A stretch of 64,000 bases of DNA from Mycolicibacterium stellerae (GTDB taxonomy: Bacteria; Actinomycetota; Actinomycetes; Mycobacteriales; Mycobacteriaceae): assembly GCF_003719305.1 (NCBI RefSeq), contig NZ_RARC01000025.1, positions 34,381 through 98,380 of the forward strand. Reading direction: 5' to 3'. The notes under the pieces were generated by a model. It saw only the letters and a program-made list of their open reading frames with translations. It did no database searches and was not told the DNA's origin. Made by a program: the position numbers and the translations under genes. Each line of letters starts with the position of its first letter. Position 1 is the first letter of the stretch. Positions 50,835 to 59,460 of this stretch are shown one piece after another.

Positions 50835-50954
50835 ACACACCGAAAGCTAATCAGAATCGCTGCCGACTTTCCTGCCTTGCGGCGAAACCGATACTTAAAA
50901 TTTCAAAAACCCCAGCTCAGCGTCGCGACCGCTGCGCGGTGGTGGCTCGGCCAG

Positions 50955-51527
50955 CTACCGCGTGGCGACCGTCGCCGGACCCGGCAGCGGGCCGGTACCC
51001 TGCGTCACGACCGAGGCCGGAGAGGACTGAGCAGGCAAGGAAGTGCCCGGCATCCCGACAGACTGGGCGCCGGGCAGCGATCCTGGCAAACCGCCGGGCA
51101 GTCCGCCGCCCTGCTGTGCGCCCTGCAGCAGACCGAGAATCTGCGGCACGGTCACCGGCAGCCTGCATTCGCCCGACAGATCCGTCAGCGGCTGCTGCAG
51201 CGTCTGCAGATCCTTGGCTGCCTGCGGGTTGGCGTCGAAGTACGTCTTCAGCGCGACGAGCGACTGGGGCCCGCCCTGCTGTTGAGAGATCGTCGTCAGG
51301 GCCTGGTTGGTCTGCGGGTGGGAGTCCAGGTAGGCACCCGTGGAGTTGGCCACTGTCCCGATGGTCTTGGCCACCGAGCTGGCCGCACACGGATCCGATG
51401 CGGCGGTTGCCGACGGCATGGCCGACCCCGCCGGAACAGCAAGTGCGGCGATCGTGGCGCCGCCTGCGGCGCAGACCGCGAACGCGGCGAACAGGATGCG
51501 ACGGGCAGGCGCGTGTGTCGGGGTCAT
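50955..51527 (-). CDS. second hemophore-type protein with a Gly/Pro-rich tail
   Basis: A 190-residue exported protein: signal peptide (cleavage near GSA/MPSA), then the same haem-binding domain as the neighbouring gene, with Cys47, Cys121 and GAYLDSHPQTN (Tyr66, His70). After the domain comes a tail of about 65 residues rich in Gly, Pro, Leu, Ser and Gln (QGGGLPGGLPGSLPG) that the smaller paralogue lacks. The ATG has AAGGAG nine bases before it. It is divergent from mmpL11, which in M. tuberculosis also neighbours the single Rv0203 gene. Confidence 0.85.
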   Translation of the reverse strand: MTPTHAPARRILFAAFAVCAAGGATIAALAVPAGSAMPSATAASDPCAASSVAKTIGTVANSTGAYLDSHPQTNQALTTISQQQGGPQSLVALKTYFDANPQAAKDLQTLQQPLTDLSGECRLPVTVPQILGLLQGAQQGGGLPGGLPGSLPGAQSVGMPGTSLPAQSSPASVVTQGTGPLPGPATVATR

Positions 51528-51839
51528 CGATGAACTCCTTACGATTTGCAGGCAGCGGGTGCCTCGCAAACCGCTGCGGCTGGCGGTCAAAGGGGCACCG
51601 GAGCGGTGGCGGCCAGGATGACATAATGCCATCGGCGCAACGGCGCGGCCAATCCAGCAACCGAACCCGCAGGTGAACGCCAGGCAATAGGGAGCCGACA
51701 GCAAGCCGACGCTACTCCCAGAGGTCGGTTAGAGCAGCTTAAGGCGTCAATTAGGCCGCTTCCGGCGGTCGCACGCTGATATATCCTCACGCTACGTAAC
51801 CCGGGCCGGGGAGAAAGCGGGAAAGCTATCCAGCAGTTC
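51528..51839. other. divergent promoter region between the hemophore-like gene and mmpL11
   Basis: A 312-base spacer without a supported gene. It is AT-richer near 51730-51800 (GTCAATTAGG, GATATATCC). I looked for an IdeR iron box and found only weak half-matches. Promoters for both genes must lie here. Confidence 0.5.
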
Positions 51840-54752
51840 ATGATGCGCTTGAGCAGTGGCCTGCGCAGATTCCGCTGGGCGGTGTTCGTGGTGTGGCTAC
51901 TTCTGCTCGCGCCCGCGGTGTACCTCGGGATGAACCAGTCCGGCCACCTCACCGGCGGCGGCTTCGAGGTCGCCGGTTCGCAGTCGCTTTACGTCCAGCA
52001 GGAGCTAGAGGAGCAGTTCCCCGACCAGGGGGCGTCACCGCTGGCCCTGGTCGCGGCGCCGCGGGCCGATGCGTCCTTCGCGGACATGGACGCCGCGGTG
52101 GCGCATTTGGAGCGGCTTGCCGGCGAGGTGCCCAGCGTGAAGGTGGTGCCAAACCCGCAGCAGCCGCCGCCCCAGCCGGACCGGCCCTACGTCGTGACGT
52201 TGCAGTTGGACTTCAACAACACCGGTGCAGTCGACGTGGCCAAGCAGCTGCGTCAGAAGGTCGGGATCAACGGCGACCAGCCGGGCGAGTTCTCCGACGG
52301 CAAGGTCAAGCTCTACGTCATCGGCCAGGGCGCGCTCGGCGCCGCTGCGACGGCCGCCACCAAACACGACATCGCCCAGGCCGAACAGTGGAACCTTCCG
52401 ATCGTCCTGATTGTCTTGCTCGCGGTGTTCGGCTCGCTGGCCGCCGCCGCCATGCCGTTGGTCCTCGGAATCTGCACGGTCGCGGTCACCATGGGCCTGG
52501 TCTATCTGCTGTCGATGTACACCACGATGTCGGTGTTCGTGACGTCGACGGTGTCGATGTTCGGCATCGCACTGGCCATCGACTATTCACTGTTCATTCT
52601 GATGCGGTTCCGAGAGGAACTACGGGCCGGCCGCGAGCCGGAGCAGGCCGCCGACGCCGCAATGGCCACCTCGGGCCTGGCCGTCGTGTTGTCCGGTCTG
52701 ACTGTCATCGCGTCGGTGACAGGTATCTACCTGATCAATACGCCGGTGCTGCAGTCGATGGCGACGGGCGCGATCCTCGCGGTGGCCGTGGCCGTGCTCA
52801 CCTCGACGACGCTGACGCCCGCGGTGCTGGCCACGTTCGGACGGGCGGCGGCCAAACGGTCGTGGCTACTGCATTGGTCGCGACGGCCCGAGACCACACA
52901 GTCGCGGTTCTGGACCAGATGGACCGGCTGGGTGATGCGGCGGCCATGGCTGTCGGCGCTTGGCGCGACAGTACTTCTGCTTGCGCTGGCCGCACCGGCG
53001 TTCTCGATGGTGCTCGGCAACAGCATGCAGCGGCAGTTCGACCCGACGCACGAGATCCGCGGCGGCGTGAACGCGGCGGCCGATGCGCTCGGCCCCGGCG
53101 CGCTCGGCCCGATCCGCGTTCTGGTGACGTTCCCCGACGGTAACCCCGCGTCGGCGCCCGGCAAGGAACCACTCTTGCAAGAGGTGCAACAGCGGATGTC
53201 GCAGGCACCCAACGTGGTCACCGTGCAGCCCGCGGTGTTCGGCAACGACTACCGCAGCGCGCTGATCTCGGCGGTGCTGTCGGTGGACCCCGAGGACCTG
53301 GCCTCCCGAGAGTCCGTCGACTGGATGCGGGCCGAGCTGCCCCCGGTGGTCGGCGACAACGCGACGATCGACGTCGGCGGCCCGACCGCATTGATCAAGG
53401 ACTTCGACGACCGGGTCAGCAAGACGCAGCCCGCAGTGTTCGGGTTCGTTGCACTCATCGCGTTCGTGATGCTGCTGGTCTCCATCCGGTCGGTGTTCCT
53501 GGCGTTCAAGGGCGTCCTGATGACCGTGCTGTCGGTGGCGGCCGCCTACGGCAGCCTGGTCATCGTCTTCCAATGGGGCTGGCTCGAAGAGCTGGGCTTC
53601 CGGCCGATCTCGTCGCTCGACAGCACGATCCCGCCGCTGGTTCTGGCGATGACGTTCGGGTTGTCGATGGACTACGAGATCTTCCTGCTGACCCGTATCC
53701 GGGAGCGGTTCCTGCAGACCAACAACACCCGCGACGCCGTCGCTTACGGCGTGAGCACCAGCGCGCGCACCATCACCAGTGCGGCGCTGATCATGATCGC
53801 GGTGTTCATCGGCTTCGCGTTCGCGGGCATGCCGCTTGTCGCCCAACTCGGCGTCGCGTGCGCGGTGGCCATCGCGGTAGACGCCACCGTGGTGCGGCTG
53901 ATCCTGGTGCCCGCACTCATGGCGATGTTCGACCAATGGAACTGGTGGCTGCCCTGCTGGCTGGACCGCATCCTGCCGTCGGTGGACTTCGAGAAGCCGC
54001 TTCCCAAGGCCGACATCGGCGATCTGGTCATCATCCCCGACGACATCTCGACGCTTGCGGCGTCGGGCATCGACATCCGCACGGTGGTCAAGTCGGCGGC
54101 CAAGCTGAAGAACATGGCCCCGCACACGATCTCCGTCGCCGATCCCCTTGCGTTCAGCGGCTGCCTGCCTGCCAACGGCCCGAAATTGGTCAACGCCCTG
54201 CACGCCAACGGCCATTCGCACACCAACGTCGTCGGCAACGGCAAGACGGTCAAGCTGAAGCGCGGTCCGCGGCCGATGCATCCCGTGACGATGTGGCGCG
54301 GCCGGCTGTCGGTGGCCCTCGACGCGCTGGAGACCGAGGCCGAAACGGACCGCCCGCCGGTGGAACGCAACAGCCCGATGGAGACCACCAACGTCCAACT
54401 GCCGACCGGCGACCGGCTGTCGATACCGACGGGCGCCGAGACGCTGCGACTGAAGAGCTACCTGATCATGTGCAGGAACAGCACGAAAGATTTCGCTGAG
54501 TTTGCCGATTTGGTCGACTCGATGGAGACTCAAACCGCTGCTGTGGTTCTGGCCGGAATGGATCGGTACTACTGTGGTGAGCCATCCAGGAAACAATGGG
54601 TGGCCACCCAGCTGGTGCGCCGATTGGCCGATCCGCATCCGTCGGATGAGTTCGACATCCCGATGTCGGGCCCCGAGGCGGAGGCTGATTGGGCCAAGGT
54701 CAGGGAGCGGTGCCTGTCGGTGGCGGTCGCGATGCTGGAGGAGGCGAGGTGA
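51840..54752 (+). CDS. mmpL11: MmpL11 RND-type lipid/haem transporter
   Basis: A 970-residue MmpL protein with twelve membrane helices, two periplasmic porter domains and a C-terminal cytosolic part of about 250 residues. Both Asp-Tyr relay pairs are intact: Asp248-Tyr249 (LAIDYSLFILMRF) and Asp611-Tyr612 (LSMDYEIFLLTRI). In M. tuberculosis MmpL11 exports monomeromycolyl diacylglycerol and mycolate wax esters and is implicated in haem uptake with Rv0203. Starts ATG-ATG, no strong ribosome site. The stop overlaps the next start (GTGA). Confidence 0.95.
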   Translation: MMRLSSGLRRFRWAVFVVWLLLLAPAVYLGMNQSGHLTGGGFEVAGSQSLYVQQELEEQFPDQGASPLALVAAPRADASFADMDAAVAHLERLAGEVPSVKVVPNPQQPPPQPDRPYVVTLQLDFNNTGAVDVAKQLRQKVGINGDQPGEFSDGKVKLYVIGQGALGAAATAATKHDIAQAEQWNLPIVLIVLLAVFGSLAAAAMPLVLGICTVAVTMGLVYLLSMYTTMSVFVTSTVSMFGIALAIDYSLFILMRFREELRAGREPEQAADAAMATSGLAVVLSGLTVIASVTGIYLINTPVLQSMATGAILAVAVAVLTSTTLTPAVLATFGRAAAKRSWLLHWSRRPETTQSRFWTRWTGWVMRRPWLSALGATVLLLALAAPAFSMVLGNSMQRQFDPTHEIRGGVNAAADALGPGALGPIRVLVTFPDGNPASAPGKEPLLQEVQQRMSQAPNVVTVQPAVFGNDYRSALISAVLSVDPEDLASRESVDWMRAELPPVVGDNATIDVGGPTALIKDFDDRVSKTQPAVFGFVALIAFVMLLVSIRSVFLAFKGVLMTVLSVAAAYGSLVIVFQWGWLEELGFRPISSLDSTIPPLVLAMTFGLSMDYEIFLLTRIRERFLQTNNTRDAVAYGVSTSARTITSAALIMIAVFIGFAFAGMPLVAQLGVACAVAIAVDATVVRLILVPALMAMFDQWNWWLPCWLDRILPSVDFEKPLPKADIGDLVIIPDDISTLAASGIDIRTVVKSAAKLKNMAPHTISVADPLAFSGCLPANGPKLVNALHANGHSHTNVVGNGKTVKLKRGPRPMHPVTMWRGRLSVALDALETEAETDRPPVERNSPMETTNVQLPTGDRLSIPTGAETLRLKSYLIMCRNSTKDFAEFADLVDSMETQTAAVVLAGMDRYYCGEPSRKQWVATQLVRRLADPHPSDEFDIPMSGPEAEADWAKVRERCLSVAVAMLEEAR

Positions 54753-55276
54753 CGGTGACTGTGGACGCCGGCCGCGACGCTGCCACCGCACGCATACCCA
54801 CCGGCGCTCCGAAGCGGTCCCGCCGCCCGGCCAACGACGACCAGCCGGTGGAATTCTGGCCGACGGCCGCGATCCGCGAGGCACTGGAAACCGATGACCT
54901 GACGGTATGGCAGCGCATCGTCGTCGCCATCAAGCGCGATCCGTACGGCAGGACCGCGCGCCAAGTCGAGGAGGTGTTGGAATCGACACGGCCATATGGG
55001 GTTTCGAAGGCACTGTCAGAGGTGCTGACCCGCACCAGGGATAGCCTGGAAGCCAACGAACGCGCCGAAGTCGCCCGCCAGATTCGGGTGCTGCTCGGCA
55101 GGTCCGGGCTCAAACCACAGGAATTCGCGTCGCGCATCGGTGTACCCGGCGAGGAACTCGCCGGCTACCTCGAAGGCAAGACCAGCCCGTCCGCCTCGCT
55201 GATGGTGCGGATGAGCCGGCTGTCGGATCGCTTCGCGAAGATGAAGGCCCCCCGCACGGGCGGCGGCCCTCACTGA
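54749..55276 (+). CDS. XRE-like helix-turn-helix protein (Rv0201c-like)
   Basis: A 175-residue protein: a basic N-terminal tail, a helical middle (FWPTAAIREALETDDLTVWQRIVVAIKRDPYGRTARQVEEVLE) and a C-terminal Cro/C1-type HTH (VLLGRSGLKPQEFASRIGVPGEELAGYLEGKTSPSASLMVRM). No toxin gene is beside it. It is translated with mmpL11 (GTGA) and the CoA-binding gene (CTGA), so probably co-regulated; a role as transcription factor is likely but untested. Confidence 0.85.
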   Translation: MTVTVDAGRDAATARIPTGAPKRSRRPANDDQPVEFWPTAAIREALETDDLTVWQRIVVAIKRDPYGRTARQVEEVLESTRPYGVSKALSEVLTRTRDSLEANERAEVARQIRVLLGRSGLKPQEFASRIGVPGEELAGYLEGKTSPSASLMVRMSRLSDRFAKMKAPRTGGGPH

Positions 55277-55680
55277 GCACCGATATCGATCGCATCCTGC
55301 GCGAAACGCGCACTGTCGCGATCGTCGGCGCATCGGCCAATCGGGCCCGCGCCGTCTACTCCGTCTGGCGCTACCTCGAGTCGGCCAGTGACTACGCGTG
55401 CTACCTCGTCAATCCGACCGTCAGCGACATCGACGGCACGCCGACATACCCGGACCTGGCGGCGCTACCGGTGGTCCCCGACCTCGTCGACGTCTTCCGG
55501 CGCCACGAGCATCTGCCCGCGGTCCTCGACGACGCGATCAAGGTCGGCGCGAAAACCCTGTGGCTGCAGTCGGGCCTAGCCGACGAGCAGGTGGCCCGCG
55601 ACGGCGAGGCTGCAGGCCTGCAGGTGGTGATGGACCGGTGCCTGAAGGTCGAGCACGCTCGCCTGCTCAGCGTGAGTTGA
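55273..55680 (+). CDS. CoA-binding protein (YccU-type), probable CUG start
   Basis: About 135 residues forming a Rossmann CoA-binding domain: TVAIVGASANRARAVYSVWRYL, YLVNPTVSDIDGTPTYPDLAALP, DLVDVFRRHEHLPAVL and KTLWLQSGLADEQVARDGEAAGLQVVMDRCLKVEH, as in YccU. The frame has no ATG, GTG or TTG between the previous gene and beta-1. The CTG at 55273 overlaps the upstream stop as CTGA and gives the expected N-terminus; the first GTG (about 55469) would remove a third of the domain. It converges on omamB with a 14-base overlap. Confidence 0.82.
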   Translation: MSTDIDRILRETRTVAIVGASANRARAVYSVWRYLESASDYACYLVNPTVSDIDGTPTYPDLAALPVVPDLVDVFRRHEHLPAVLDDAIKVGAKTLWLQSGLADEQVARDGEAAGLQVVMDRCLKVEHARLLSVS

Positions 55681-56356
55681 TCGGTGTCACGTCGTCGACG
55701 AGCCAGCGCCCACTGTCCTTCGCCAACGTGATGCGCAGCGCCAGCACCGCCGTGTCGGGCGGTTGACCCGGCACGTTCTGGGTGCCACGCATGACCACGG
55801 CCACGCTTGCGTTCTGCGGGCCGATGGCCTCGACCCCCGCCGAGATCGTGGCGGCCGATGCCGAGACATTCTTCTTCGTCAATTGCTGTGCCACAGCGGC
55901 GAATTCGGTCTTGTACTTGTCCGCGCGGTCCGGTGACATCAACGCGGTTGCGCGATCGATGGCCGCCGTCGGACTCGACGGTGTGAACGTCGCGCTGGCC
56001 TCGGCCACACTGCTGGCGATGCCGACGACTTCCGCACTGTCCTCGTCCATGGCGCGGTCGGGTACCGTCCACTGCGTGTAGCCGATCACCACAGCGGCGA
56101 CCAACGCGACCGCCGCCAACCCGACGACCGCCAATCGCAGTACCGGCCCGTCGTCGTCGGTGCCGACCGTCACCCCGTCGCGGCGCGCCAGCACGGCGTT
56201 GACGATGACGCCCTCGACGATCAGCAGACACAGCACCGATGCCAGCGACACCCACCACAGCGGCCATCCCAGCGCGACGCCGATGTAGATCAGGGCGGCG
56301 ATCGCCGCGAGCGGCGCGGCGACATCGAACGCCAGCACCCGAAGCCGGTTCCTCAC
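55667..56356 (-). CDS. omamB: orphaned Mce-associated membrane protein, OmamB (Rv0200) type
   Basis: A 229-residue protein with two helices near the N-terminus (about 8-28, 30-50), a third around 70-90 (LAAVALVAAVVIGYTQW) and an extracytoplasmic NTF2-like Mce-associated domain (ATALMSPDRADKYKTEFAAVAQQLTKKNVSASA, ending SGRWLVDDVTPI). Position after the OmamA-like gene and overall plan match Rv0200. The GTG overlaps the omamA stop (GTGA). Such proteins stabilise Mce transporters encoded elsewhere. Confidence 0.85.
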   Translation of the reverse strand: MRNRLRVLAFDVAAPLAAIAALIYIGVALGWPLWWVSLASVLCLLIVEGVIVNAVLARRDGVTVGTDDDGPVLRLAVVGLAAVALVAAVVIGYTQWTVPDRAMDEDSAEVVGIASSVAEASATFTPSSPTAAIDRATALMSPDRADKYKTEFAAVAQQLTKKNVSASAATISAGVEAIGPQNASVAVVMRGTQNVPGQPPDTAVLALRITLAKDSGRWLVDDVTPINSR

Positions 56357-56961
56357 TGGATCTGCTCCAGGCGGGAGATCAGCAGCTTGCCGTCGACATC
56401 GGAGACGTCGAGCCGCACGTTCCACCGCAGCGTTTGCGGCTTGCCGCCGACGTTGTCACTGATCGACGTCGCCACCACGAACACGGTGTCGGTCCGCTTG
56501 ACCATCTCGGCGAGCGCGGGCTGCGGGGTCGGCGGGGGCGCCGGCCTGCCGTCGGGCAGGGTCTGCGGACGGTGGTAGATGGACTCGATGGCGACCGAGT
56601 CGATCTGGCCCTTTGTCTGGCTCTGCAGCGTCTGGACCACCTTCTTGTACGGCTCGACCACCGCCTCGAACTCGTTGTTCAGCTCGCCGACCGTGCCGTC
56701 GTGCAGCTTCTGCAGGCTGGAATCGATGTCGCCGGAGTTCATGTTGATCAGCACGGTCACCCAGGCGGCCGCGGTTTCGAGCACCTCGGTCCGGTAGCGG
56801 CGCTCGTCGGCGTCCGATTTGTGGCCCGACCAGATGATCAGCGCGAGGACGATCGCAGCCGCCGAGAGCAGGCCGAGCGCTGCAGATGCGACGCCGTACC
56901 CGGAAAACACGGGACCGTCGTCCTCGGCGACGTCGTCGTCGGGGCGCTCGTCGTCGGGCAT
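56353..56961 (-). CDS. omamA: orphaned Mce-associated membrane protein, OmamA (Rv0199) type
   Basis: A 202-residue protein: an acidic N-terminus (PDDERPDDDVAEDDG), one membrane helix (about 24-45, VASAALGLLSAAAIVLALIIW) and an extracytoplasmic Mce-associated domain (AAAWVTVLINMNSGDIDSSLQKLHDGTVGELNNEF). OmamA is needed for stability of Mce1 and Mce4 and thus fatty acid and cholesterol import in M. tuberculosis. Since the mce operon in this window lacks its own mas genes, this pair may serve it too (inference). Divergent from zmp1 with a 41-base spacer. Confidence 0.87.
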   Translation of the reverse strand: MPDDERPDDDVAEDDGPVFSGYGVASAALGLLSAAAIVLALIIWSGHKSDADERRYRTEVLETAAAWVTVLINMNSGDIDSSLQKLHDGTVGELNNEFEAVVEPYKKVVQTLQSQTKGQIDSVAIESIYHRPQTLPDGRPAPPPTPQPALAEMVKRTDTVFVVATSISDNVGGKPQTLRWNVRLDVSDVDGKLLISRLEQIQ

Positions 56962-57002
56962 GGCCGTGAGGGTACCTACCGCACTTCTGGCACCCTGTTG
57001 GG

Positions 57003-58994
57003 GTGACGGTAGAAGCAACTCATTCCGGTATCGACCTCCGCTACGTCGATGGACAAGCCCGCCCGCAAGACGACCTGTTCGGCCACGTGAACGGCCGCTG
57101 GCTGGCCGATTACGCGATCCCGGCCGACCGGGCCACCGACGGTGCGTTCCGGTCGCTCTACGACCGCGCAGAGGCGCAGATCCGCGAGCTCATCGACCAG
57201 GCTGCCGCGGCAAACGCCGAGAAGGGCACCGACCAGCAGCGCATCGGTGACCTGTACGCGAGCTTCATGGACGAGGCGGCCGCCGAGCGGATCGGGGTGG
57301 CGCCCCTGCTCGACGAGCTGGCAGCGATCGACGCCGCCGAAGATGCCGACGCGCTCGCCTCGGTGATGGGCGGGCTGCAGCACACCGGTGTCGGCGGCGG
57401 GACCGGTGCCTACATCGACACCGACTCCAAGGACTCCACGCGTTACCTGCTGCACCTGAACCAGTCCGGGCTGGGACTGCCCGACGAGTCCTACTACCGC
57501 GACGAGCAGCACGCCGAGATCCTGGCCGCCTATCCGCGCCACATCGCCGCGATGTTCGCGCTCGTCTTCGGAGAGGAACCCCAACCCGGCGAGTGGCAGG
57601 CCACCGCCGAGCGCATCGTCGCGTTGGAGTCCAAGCTTGCCGCCGCGCACTGGGACGTCGTAAAGCGACGCGACGCCGATCTCACCTACAACCTGCGCAA
57701 GTTCACCGATCTGCCCGCAGAGGCTCCCGGCTTCGACTGGGCCGGCTGGATCGGCGCGATGGGTGCCAGCCCGGAGATGGTCACCGAACTCGTTGTGCGT
57801 CAACCTGATTACCTGACCGCGTTCGCGGCGCTGTGGGCCGGCTCGGACCTCGAGGACTGGAAACGCTGGGCCCGCTGGCGGCTGATCCACGCGCGTGCGT
57901 TCCTGCTCACCGACGACCTCGTCGCGGAGGACTTCGACTTCTACGGCCGCACGCTGTCCGGCACCGAGTCGATCCGGGAACGGTGGAAGCGCGCCGTCTC
58001 GGTGGTGGAGAACCTGATGGGCGATGCGCTCGGCAAGCTCTACGTGGAGCGGCATTTCCCGCCTGGCGCCAAGGCCAGGATGGACGAACTCGTCGCCAAT
58101 CTGCGGGAGGCCTATCGGGTCAGCATCAGCCGGCTGGACTGGATGACGCCCGACACCCGCCAGCGTGCGCTGACCAAGCTGGACAAGTTCACGCCGAAGA
58201 TCGGCTACCCGGCGAAGTGGCGCGACTATTCGAAGCTGGTCATCGAGCGCGACGATCTGTACGGCAATTACCGCCGCGGCTACGCCGTGAGCTCCGAGCG
58301 CGAACTGGCCAAGCTCGGCGGCCCGGTTGACCGCGACGAATGGTTCATGACACCGCAGACGGTGAACGCGTACTACAACCCCGGTATGAACGAAATCGTC
58401 TTCCCCGCAGCCATTCTGCAGCCGCCGTTCTTTGACGCCGATGCCGACGACGCCGCCAACTATGGCGGCATCGGGGCGGTGATCGGACACGAGATCGGTC
58501 ACGGATTCGACGATCAGGGGGCGAAGTACGACGGCGACGGCAACCTGGTGGACTGGTGGACCGACGACGACCGCGCCGAATTCGGGGCGCGCACCAAGGC
58601 ACTGATCGAGCAGTACGACGAGTTCGTGCCGCGCGCGCTGTCCAACGGCCACCACGTCAACGGCGCCTTCACGGTCGGCGAGAACATTGGCGATCTCGGC
58701 GGCCTGTCGATCGCGCTGCTGGCCTACCAGCTGTCCCGCAACGGCGAGCCGGCGCCCGTGATCGACGGCCTGACCGGCGTGCAGCGGGTGTTCTTCGGCT
58801 GGGCGCAGGTGTGGCGCACGAAATCCCGTGATGCGGAGGCGATCCGGCGGCTCGCGGTCGACCCGCATTCACCGCCCGAGTTTCGCTGCAACGGCGTGAT
58901 CAGGAACATGGACGCGTTCTACGAGGCGTTCGAGGTGGACGAGGACGACGCCCTCTACCTCGAGCCGCAGCGGCGGGTCAGGATCTGGAACTGA
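57003..58994 (+). CDS. zmp1: zinc metalloprotease Zmp1 (M13, neprilysin-like)
   Basis: A 663-residue M13 peptidase, full length. Zinc motif HEIGH (His496, Glu497, His500) in VIGHEIGHGFDDQGAKYD, third ligand Glu560 in VGENIGDLGG, substrate segment NAYYNPGMNEIVFPA and C-terminal CNGVIRNMDAFYEAF. M. tuberculosis Zmp1 (Rv0198c) is reported to act outside the cell on host and bacterial peptides; like it, this protein has no classical signal peptide. GTG start. Confidence 0.95.
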   Translation: MTVEATHSGIDLRYVDGQARPQDDLFGHVNGRWLADYAIPADRATDGAFRSLYDRAEAQIRELIDQAAAANAEKGTDQQRIGDLYASFMDEAAAERIGVAPLLDELAAIDAAEDADALASVMGGLQHTGVGGGTGAYIDTDSKDSTRYLLHLNQSGLGLPDESYYRDEQHAEILAAYPRHIAAMFALVFGEEPQPGEWQATAERIVALESKLAAAHWDVVKRRDADLTYNLRKFTDLPAEAPGFDWAGWIGAMGASPEMVTELVVRQPDYLTAFAALWAGSDLEDWKRWARWRLIHARAFLLTDDLVAEDFDFYGRTLSGTESIRERWKRAVSVVENLMGDALGKLYVERHFPPGAKARMDELVANLREAYRVSISRLDWMTPDTRQRALTKLDKFTPKIGYPAKWRDYSKLVIERDDLYGNYRRGYAVSSERELAKLGGPVDRDEWFMTPQTVNAYYNPGMNEIVFPAAILQPPFFDADADDAANYGGIGAVIGHEIGHGFDDQGAKYDGDGNLVDWWTDDDRAEFGARTKALIEQYDEFVPRALSNGHHVNGAFTVGENIGDLGGLSIALLAYQLSRNGEPAPVIDGLTGVQRVFFGWAQVWRTKSRDAEAIRRLAVDPHSPPEFRCNGVIRNMDAFYEAFEVDEDDALYLEPQRRVRIWN

Positions 58995-59460
58995 TCTCCA
59001 GTTTGCCCTCGGCCGCCTGGTAGAACGGCCGGGTGGCCAGCACGTAGATCCCCAACACCGCCAACGGTGCAAGCAGCGGCAGCCACGGCAGCTCGAACGG
59101 AAACGATGCCGCCAGCACGCCGACGAAGGTAAAGCCAAGGGCCGCAACCAGTGCAGGCGCGGACGCGCCCAGCACCCGGGTGGAGCCGCCCTCGGTATAG
59201 CGCAACACCAGGTAGCAGGCCGCGCAGAGGCCAGCCACCGCGGCCAGCATCGGTGGCGCTTCGGAGACGACGATCGCCGCGGCGGCCGACAGCACCGCCA
59301 CCGTCGCCGCAACCCGCACCGGGATGCCCGTCAGCACTGCGCCCGCCGCCAGCATCGCGAAAATGAGTGCGGGCCCGGCGGTTTGGAATCCCGCCGCCGC
59401 GACCATCACCAGCCCGAATGCCGTCGACAGCGGGTGGGCCCTGCGAAGAATGTTCGTCAT
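58978..59460 (-). CDS. small integral membrane protein at the end of the DUF58/MoxR operon
   Basis: A 160-residue protein consisting almost entirely of five hydrophobic helices (for example AGLCAACYLVLRYTEGGSTRVLGASAPALVAALGFTFVGVL). No named family is recognised. The ATG overlaps the DUF58 stop (ATGA) and the 3' end overlaps convergent zmp1 by 17 bases. Position as last gene of a MoxR operon suggests an accessory part of that system. Confidence 0.78.
   Translation of the reverse strand: MTNILRRAHPLSTAFGLVMVAAAGFQTAGPALIFAMLAAGAVLTGIPVRVAATVAVLSAAAAIVVSEAPPMLAAVAGLCAACYLVLRYTEGGSTRVLGASAPALVAALGFTFVGVLAASFPFELPWLPLLAPLAVLGIYVLATRPFYQAAEGKLEISSRS

Noticed and set aside
51528..51839. Possible IdeR iron box upstream of mmpL11
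   Set aside because: Only half-matches (TTAGAGCAGCTTAA, TCAATTAGG) were found; neither approaches the 19-base consensus.
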